Positions 1 through 4,053 of a stretch of 6,367 nt of DNA are shown one piece after another. Source of the DNA: an uncultured Pseudomonadota bacterium (GTDB lineage: Bacteria > Pseudomonadota > Gammaproteobacteria > Burkholderiales > SG8-39); assembly GCA_903909415.1 (NCBI GenBank), contig CAIVVS010000096.1, positions 1-6,367 of the forward strand, read 5' to 3'. Position 1 is the first letter of the stretch. Each line of letters opens with the position of its first letter. The notes under the pieces are model-generated. The model did no database searches and was not told the DNA's origin. It saw only the letters and a program-made list of their open reading frames with translations. The position numbers and the translations under genes were made by a program.

Positions 1-1
1 C

Positions 2-232
2 GTCACGCAGGCGGTGGGCAGGCCCGTCAACGTCAACATGTCCGGCGTGCCGCAGGCGACGGTGGCGCAGATCGCCGCGGCCGGCGGCAAGCGGATCAGC
101 ACCGGCGGGGCGCTCGCCCGCGCGGCGATCGGCGCACTGGTGCGCGCGGGCCGCGAGATGCAGGAGCAGGGGAGTTTCGGGTGGGCGTCGAGCGCGACGC
201 CAGGCGCGGAGGTGGCTAGGTTGCTGCGCTGA
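2..232 (+). CDS. Isocitrate lyase/phosphoenolpyruvate mutase family protein, C-terminal part (5' end outside window)
   Basis: The frame is open from base 2 at the left edge and ends at TGA 230-232, giving 76 residues of a longer protein. The stretch reading RPVNVNMSG, followed after about 12 residues by a glycine-rich KRISTGGALARAA segment and then GREMQEQGSF, matches the end of the TIM-barrel in the isocitrate lyase/PEP mutase superfamily. In that family these last barrel strands are followed by a helix with the pattern 'ALARAA.GA..RA.REM.EQG.F'. Members cleave or form C-C or C-P bonds on 2-oxo-acids (2-methylisocitrate lyase, oxaloacetate decarboxylase, carboxyphosphonoenolpyruvate mutase and relatives). 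The Mg-binding and catalytic residues lie in the missing N-terminal part, so the reaction cannot be assigned. A GTG at 14 lies inside the gene and is not its start. Family assignment is fairly sure; substrate is unknown. Confidence 0.82.
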   Translation, partial: VTQAVGRPVNVNMSGVPQATVAQIAAAGGKRISTGGALARAAIGALVRAGREMQEQGSFGWASSATPGAEVARLLR

Positions 233-295
233 AAGTTAGTGGATGCTCCTTGAGGACTCTTAGTTCGAGCGTGAAGAAAATTCGGATTTGTACCC

Positions 296-300
296 GGAGG
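296..300 (+). promoter_or_regulatory. Ribosome binding site deciding the start of the small antitoxin-like ORF
   Basis: GGAGG lies at 296-300. Two ATG codons follow at 303 and 306. The second is 5 bases downstream, a workable spacing, while the first is only 2 bases away. The same frame is also open from a TTG at 288, but that codon lies upstream of the GGAGG and so is unlikely to be the start. Confidence 0.55.
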
Positions 301-305
301 CTATG

Positions 306-476
306 ATGAAGAAACAGAGCGGAGTTAAGCACACGGATCAAAGGTCGCGGGGCGTGGTACTGGCGAAGATCCTTGCTCTGGGTGAACGCGAGATCCAGGA
401 AGGCAAAGTTATCCCCGCATATGAGGCGATCCGAAGGCTCAGGGAGAAGATCTTGCGTCCAGGGCCGGACAGTTAA
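306..476 (+). CDS. Small hypothetical protein with antitoxin-like C-terminal half
   Basis: This is a 56-residue basic ORF whose start is set by GGAGG at 296-300 (ATG 303 is the alternative). Residues 1-16 are polar and probably disordered. Residues 17-50 look helical. Residues 26-37 read GEREIQEGKVIP and are followed by a helix with RRL. A pattern like 'G..DI..G.V.P..E....L' is common near the end of small type II antitoxins (Phd/YefM, ParD or RelB-like), which suggests an antitoxin remnant or orphan antitoxin. No RelE/ParE- or Fic/Doc-like toxin is visible on either side; the next 66 bases hold no ORF of that type before the patatin fragment. Local GC (about 54 % over 241-480) is clearly below the neighbouring genes, which fits acquired DNA. 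The gene is shorter than usual antitoxins (70-90 residues). It may instead be a chance ORF; the good ribosome site argues against that. Confidence 0.5.
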   Translation: MKKQSGVKHTDQRSRGVVLAKILALGEREIQEGKVIPAYEAIRRLREKILRPGPDS

Positions 477-542
477 GGATCGCCAGCCTCGCTGGACGCA
501 TCGCACCCGTCCCTCTAAGCTGCCACCTGCTTTGGGGGAGGT

Positions 543-722
543 ATGGCCGGGACAAAAAAGATCAACCTGGCGCTGCAAGGCGGCGGCGCGCACGGCGCGT
601 TTGGCTGGGGCGTGCTCGACCGCCTGGTAGAGGACGAGCGCCTCGAGATCGAAGGCATCTCGGGCACCAGCGCGACCGCACCCCGATCCCGGGCGGCGGT
701 AAGCCGCCCCTGCCGGTCCTGA
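543..722 (+). pseudogene. Patatin-like phospholipase, N-terminal remnant cut at the catalytic serine
   Basis: From ATG 543 the frame reads MAGTKKINLALQGGGAHGAF and continues WGVLDRL to residues ISGTSA (about 40-45). This is a near-perfect patatin start: the oxyanion-hole glycine motif GGGAHGAF lies at residues 13-20, and the nucleophile-elbow motif is normally GTSAG. Intact patatin-like enzymes are about 250-400 residues and hydrolyse acyl esters of lipids with a Ser-Asp dyad. Here homology stops immediately after GTSA near base 674. The frame then runs through unrelated Ala/Arg-rich codons to TGA 720-722, giving 59 residues in all. The Asp of the dyad and all of the remaining fold are missing, so the product cannot be active. 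Another frame over 677-727 reads TPIPGGGKPPLPVLK and stops at TAA 725-727; it may be the tail of the original gene or of a neighbour. The purine-rich GGGGGAGG at 534-541 directly precedes the start. A misassembly could also produce this join. Confidence 0.8.
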
Positions 723-734
723 AGTAAGGCCGGC

Positions 735-1007
735 CTAGAGGCCGAGCATCCTGCCGATCGAGGCGATGTAGCGCCCGGCGATGATGGCGTCGAGCTTGGC
801 CGTGTCTACGCCTTCCTGGATGCCGGAGTGGATGCTTTCCAGCGCGTCCCGCACCCAGCCGTGGCCGGGGTCGGGCGCCTGGAGGACCTTCCTGAGGGTT
901 TCCACCTCGTTCCGGAGGGTCTGGAGGTCTGCCGACCCGTCCTGGAACCGGTCGAGGTCGGCTTCCAGCGCATGGACCAGTTTTCTCGCTTCATCAATGT
1001 CGATCAT
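735..1007 (-). CDS. Hypothetical helical protein (90 aa)
   Basis: The reading starts at the ATG complementary to 1005-1007 (protein begins MIDIDEARKLV) and ends at the TAG complementary to 735-737. I prefer this start to the upstream in-frame GTG (1032-1034) because GGAAG lies 9 bases upstream, while the GTG has no good ribosome site. Residues about 4-45 are heptad-like and charged (ALEADLDRF, LRNEVETLRKVL), suggesting a helical hairpin or short coiled coil. After a PDPGHGW turn comes a second amphipathic helix ending in GRYIASIGRMLGL. There is no signal peptide, cysteine or membrane segment. I do not recognise the family; the size and pattern recall small DUF proteins such as DUF4404, but this is a guess. 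It is convergent with the patatin remnant and divergent from the HPF-like gene. Codon use is GC-rich like the main genes, supporting a resident coding sequence. Confidence 0.6.
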   Translation of the reverse strand: MIDIDEARKLVHALEADLDRFQDGSADLQTLRNEVETLRKVLQAPDPGHGWVRDALESIHSGIQEGVDTAKLDAIIAGRYIASIGRMLGL

Positions 1008-1121
1008 GGGGCTATGCTTCCGGTAGAGGGTCACTGCGATTCTCGTCCGGTGCGCCGTGCCGGAGTTTGACGAGGATCAAGGTTGGCCCCTGCGTGCCTG
1101 TTAGCTTGAATTCGAAACGAC

Positions 1122-1128
1122 AAGGAGG
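1122..1128 (+). promoter_or_regulatory. Strong Shine-Dalgarno site of the HPF-like gene
   Basis: AAGGAGG at 1122-1128 is followed by 7 bases and then ATG 1136. This is close to the ideal anti-16S match and spacing. It fixes the start at 1136, although the frame stays open further upstream to about 1067. Confidence 0.85.
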
Positions 1129-1135
1129 CAATCCC

Positions 1136-1495
1136 ATGCAAGTACCCCTTCAGATCACCGTGCGCGACATGGCGCATTCCGAAGCTCTCGATAAGCGCAT
1201 CCGGGGCAAGGCCGCCAAGCTGTCCGAGTTCGACCCCAACATCACCAGTTGCCGGGTCACCGTGGAGGAATCGGGCAAGCACCATCGCCAGGGACGCCAG
1301 TTTTCGGTAGGGGTGGATGTGCGGGTGCCCGGCAAGGAGCTCGTCGCGAGCCAGTCCGACGAGGATGTGTACGTCGCGCTGCGCGACGCCTTCGACGCGA
1401 TGAAGCGGCAGGTGGAAGAGAACCTGCGGGTGAAGCGCGGGTTCGTGAAGACGCACGCCGCCCCGGCGCCGGCGTCGGAGCCGGAAGAGTCCTAG
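1136..1495 (+). CDS. HPF/RaiA-family ribosome-associated protein
   Basis: The product is 119 residues. It begins MQVPLQITVRDM and continues with a helix (SEALDKRIRGKAAKL), strands around ITSCRVTVEES and FSVGVDVRVPG, then KELVA and DEDVYVALRDAFDAMKRQVEE. This beta-alpha-beta-beta-beta-alpha order, with a DEDVY.A..DAFD helix at about residues 77-90, is that of hibernation promoting factor/RaiA. Such proteins bind the decoding region of the 30S subunit, block translation and stabilise idle ribosomes in stress or stationary phase. Basic residues in both helices fit rRNA contact. The last about 18 residues (from VKTHAAP to EPEES) are Pro/Ala/Glu-rich and probably disordered. Long HPF forms carry a C-terminal dimerisation domain and some relatives a cold-shock domain; neither is present here. 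The start is fixed by AAGGAGG 7 bases upstream. The P-type ATPase gene follows 13 bases after the stop, so the two are probably one operon. Confidence 0.88.
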   Translation: MQVPLQITVRDMAHSEALDKRIRGKAAKLSEFDPNITSCRVTVEESGKHHRQGRQFSVGVDVRVPGKELVASQSDEDVYVALRDAFDAMKRQVEENLRVKRGFVKTHAAPAPASEPEES

Positions 1496-1508
1496 CGGGC
1501 ACGGCACC

Positions 1509-3962
1509 ATGACCGCCGGCGATCCCGCCGGCCGGGGACTGTCCGCCGCAGAGGCCGCAGCGCGGCTGGCGGCCGACGGCCCCAACCTCCTGCCTGGCGC
1601 GCAATCGCGCAACACTTTAGCGATCGCGCTCGAGGTTCTGCGCGAGCCGATGTTCCTCCTGCTCGTCGCAAGCGCGGGCATCTACCTCGTTCTCGGCGAC
1701 CTGTCCGAAGCCCTTGTCCTGGCGGCCTCGATCGTCGTGGTGATGGTGATCACGGTGGTCCAGGAGCGCAAGTCCGAGCGCGCCCTCGAAGCGCTGCGCG
1801 ACCTCTCCAGCCCGCGCGCCCTCGTCATCCGCGATGGCACTGAAACGCGCATCGCCGGCGCCGAGGTGGTGCGGGGCGACCTGATGCTGCTTGCCGAGGG
1901 CGACCGGGTGCCCGCCGACGCGACCCTGCTCGCCACGAACGACCTGACCGTGGACGAATCGCTGCTGACCGGCGAATCGCTGCCGGCCGAAAAAGGTGCC
2001 GGGACCGCGGTGTACTCCGGCACGCTGGTGGTCAAGGGACAGGGCCGCGCGCTGGTGACCGCGACCGGCGTGCATACCGAGTTCGGGCGCATCGGCGTCT
2101 CCCTCTCGGCCCTCGACAGCGAAAAGACCCGGCTGCAGACCGAGACCGCGCGCGTGGTGAAGATCTTTGCCACGGTCGGCCTGGTGATGTGCGTAGTGCT
2201 GATGCTCCTCTATGTGATGGCGCGCGGCGGGTGGCTCTCCGGCATCCTCGCGGGGCTGACGCTGGCGATGGCGATCCTGCCGGAGGAGTTCCCGGTGGTG
2301 CTGACGGTGTTCCTCGCGCTCGGGGCCTGGCGCATCTCGCAGCACGGCGTGCTCACGCGGCGCATGCCGGCGATCGAGACGCTGGGCTCGGCCACGGTGC
2401 TTTGCGTCGACAAGACCGGCACGCTCACCGAGAACCGCATGGCCGTGGCGGAAACGCTGCCCGCGGACGGGGTGTCGGCGGCACAAGTGCTGGAAGCGGC
2501 GGCGCTCGCCTGCGAGCCGGAAGCCTTCGACCCGATGGAACGGGCGATCCTCGCCGCCGCCGGTCCCGCCGCGGCGGAGCTGCGCAAGCGCTGGACGCTG
2601 GACCACGACTACCCGCTCACGCAGGAGTTCCTCGCGGTGTGCCATGCGTGGCGCGCGCCGGAGGGGACGCATCGCGTCGTGGTCAAAGGCGCGGCGGAAA
2701 CCGTGCTGGCGCTGTGCGGCCTGGAGGCAGACGCGGCCGAGCGCGCGCGCGCGCACGAGGCGGCCGGGCGCGGCCTGCGCATGCTGGGCGTGGCGGAGGC
2801 CGAGTGGGGCGAGGGCGATTGGCCGGCCGACCCGCATGCGTTCCGCTTCCGCTGGCTCGGCTTCGTCGGCCTGGCCGACCCGCTGCGCGCCGAAGTGCCG
2901 GCGGCCGTGGCGTTGTGCCGGCGCGCCGGCATCCGCGTGGTGATGGTGACCGGGGACCATCCTGGCACGGCGCTCGCAATCGCTGCGCAGGCCGGGATTG
3001 CGCACGAGGCCGGGGTGCTGACGGGAGTCGATATCGAGGCCCTCGACGAGGCGGCGCTGGCCGTCGAGGTGAAGCGCATCAACGTGTTCGCGCGCATCCG
3101 CCCGGCGCAGAAGCTGCGCCTCGTGCAGGCGTTCAAGGCCGCGGGCGAGATCGTCGCGATGACCGGCGACGGCGTGAACGACGCGCCCGCGCTGAAGGCC
3201 GCGCACATCGGCGTGGCGATGGGCAAGCGCGGCACCGACGTGGCGCGCGAGGCGGCCGCGCTGGTGCTGGTGGAGGACGACTTCGGGTCCATCGTCACGA
3301 CGGTGCAGCTCGGCCGGCGCATCTACCAGAACATCCGCAACGCGATGCGCTACATCCTCGCGGTGCACGTGCCCACCGCAGGCATGGCGTTCATCCCGCT
3401 GCTGATGGGCGGCCCGGTGCTGCTCTTCCCGGTGCACATCGTGTTCCTCGAATTCGTCATCGACCCGGCGTGCTCGATCGTCTACGAGGCGGAGGAAGGC
3501 GATGCGGGCCTGATGGGCCAGCCGCCGCGCGACCCGGCCGAGCCGCTCTTCAACCTCAACATGCTGCTGGTGAGCTTTGCGCTGGGGCTGTCGGCACTGG
3601 TGGCGGTCGTGCTCGTCTATGGGTGGGCGCTACGCTCGGGGCGCAGCGAAGACGAAGTGCGCGCGCTGGCGTTCGCTGCCATCGTGAGCTGCAACCTGGT
3701 GATGATCCATGCGACGCGCTCGCGGGACCTCAGCGTGTTCTCTTCGCTGGGCAAGCCCAACACGGCCCTGTGGTGGGTCACGGGCGGCACGCTCGTCGCG
3801 CTTGCGGCCTCGCTCTATGTCCCGGCGGTCGCGGCGCTGTTTCGCTTTGCGCCGCTGGCCGCGCCCGACGTGCTGGTGGCCGTCGGCGCGGGCTTTGCCG
3901 GCGTGGCCTGGTACGAGATCTACAAGAAGGTGCGGCCCAAGTCGCGGGCATCCTCCGAATAG
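1509..3962 (+). CDS. P-type cation-translocating ATPase (P2-like, PEEFP type)
   Basis: This complete 817-residue integral membrane pump is of the Ca/Na,K-like layout, with an N-terminal cytosolic helix (GLSAAEAAARL) and about ten membrane segments. Actuator motif TGES is at residues 154-157. Membrane segment M4 carries PEEFP at 258-262. The phosphorylation site DKTGTLTEN is at 301-309 (Asp301 forms the aspartyl phosphate). KGAAE of the nucleotide domain is at 393-397, TGD at 481-483, and the hinge TGDGVNDAP at 552-560. Only 92 residues separate Asp301 from KGAAE, so the nucleotide domain is compact. All catalytic residues are intact, so it should be active and drive an ion across the inner membrane with ATP. 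Substrate is uncertain: M5 and M6 differ from calcium pumps (His620, Thr623, Glu648, Asp652; see findings). It has no N-terminal heavy-metal domain or CPC motif, so it is not a Cu/Zn/Cd P1B pump. It lies 13 bases after the HPF-like gene without a clear ribosome site of its own, which suggests co-transcription. Confidence 0.93.
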   Translation: MTAGDPAGRGLSAAEAAARLAADGPNLLPGAQSRNTLAIALEVLREPMFLLLVASAGIYLVLGDLSEALVLAASIVVVMVITVVQERKSERALEALRDLSSPRALVIRDGTETRIAGAEVVRGDLMLLAEGDRVPADATLLATNDLTVDESLLTGESLPAEKGAGTAVYSGTLVVKGQGRALVTATGVHTEFGRIGVSLSALDSEKTRLQTETARVVKIFATVGLVMCVVLMLLYVMARGGWLSGILAGLTLAMAILPEEFPVVLTVFLALGAWRISQHGVLTRRMPAIETLGSATVLCVDKTGTLTENRMAVAETLPADGVSAAQVLEAAALACEPEAFDPMERAILAAAGPAAAELRKRWTLDHDYPLTQEFLAVCHAWRAPEGTHRVVVKGAAETVLALCGLEADAAERARAHEAAGRGLRMLGVAEAEWGEGDWPADPHAFRFRWLGFVGLADPLRAEVPAAVALCRRAGIRVVMVTGDHPGTALAIAAQAGIAHEAGVLTGVDIEALDEAALAVEVKRINVFARIRPAQKLRLVQAFKAAGEIVAMTGDGVNDAPALKAAHIGVAMGKRGTDVAREAAALVLVEDDFGSIVTTVQLGRRIYQNIRNAMRYILAVHVPTAGMAFIPLLMGGPVLLFPVHIVFLEFVIDPACSIVYEAEEGDAGLMGQPPRDPAEPLFNLNMLLVSFALGLSALVAVVLVYGWALRSGRSEDEVRALAFAAIVSCNLVMIHATRSRDLSVFSSLGKPNTALWWVTGGTLVALAASLYVPAVAALFRFAPLAAPDVLVAVGAGFAGVAWYEIYKKVRPKSRASSE

Positions 3963-4007
3963 CGCGCCGGCGTTCCGAAATCCACAGTGCGGGGAGGTCG
4001 ATTACTT

Positions 4008-4016
4008 TGCCATAAT
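4008..4016 (+). promoter_or_regulatory. Possible extended -10 promoter of the molybdenum hydroxylase gene
   Basis: TGCCATAAT at 4008-4016 fits the extended -10 pattern (TG, one base, then CATAAT with one mismatch to TATAAT). It lies 37 bases before the start codon at 4054, in the 91-base gap after the ATPase gene. No good -35 hexamer is seen 16-18 bases upstream. The gap is AT-richer than the genes. This is a sequence match only. Confidence 0.35.
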
Positions 4017-4053
4017 GGGGCCATCCATTCCCCAAGCGGAGCACTTTCAGGCA

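Noticed and set aside
216..593. 125-codon open frame on the - strand across the antitoxin-like ORF and patatin start
   Set aside because: No family signal. It overlaps the better supported patatin start and the small ORF with a ribosome site.
731..744. Hairpin CGGCC-TAGA-GGCCG between the convergent patatin remnant and the - strand gene, as a two-way terminator
   Set aside because: The stem is only 5 bp, overlaps the stop codon of the - strand gene, and has no T-run on either side.
1067..1095. TTGACG as a -35 box of the HPF-like gene
   Set aside because: No acceptable -10 hexamer lies 16-18 bases downstream, so the hexamer alone is not enough.
1084..1098. Sigma-54-like promoter (TTGGCC then TGC) before the HPF-like gene
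   Set aside because: The GG and GC elements are one base too close (9 instead of 10 bases between them) and the flanking consensus is poor.
2741..2752. (GC)6 alternating tract
   Set aside because: It lies within the ATPase coding frame as ordinary Glu-Arg-Ala-Arg-Ala codons; explained by GC-rich codon use.
1617..3437. 606-codon open frame on the - strand opposite the P-type ATPase
   Set aside because: It is a mirror effect of GC-rich codon use. The predicted protein is His/Arg-rich without any recognisable domain, while the + strand frame has every P-type ATPase motif.
2189..4015. 608-codon open frame on the + strand in another frame of the ATPase gene
   Set aside because: The product is an Arg/Gly/Ala-rich low-complexity string with no family signal, expected in GC-rich DNA.
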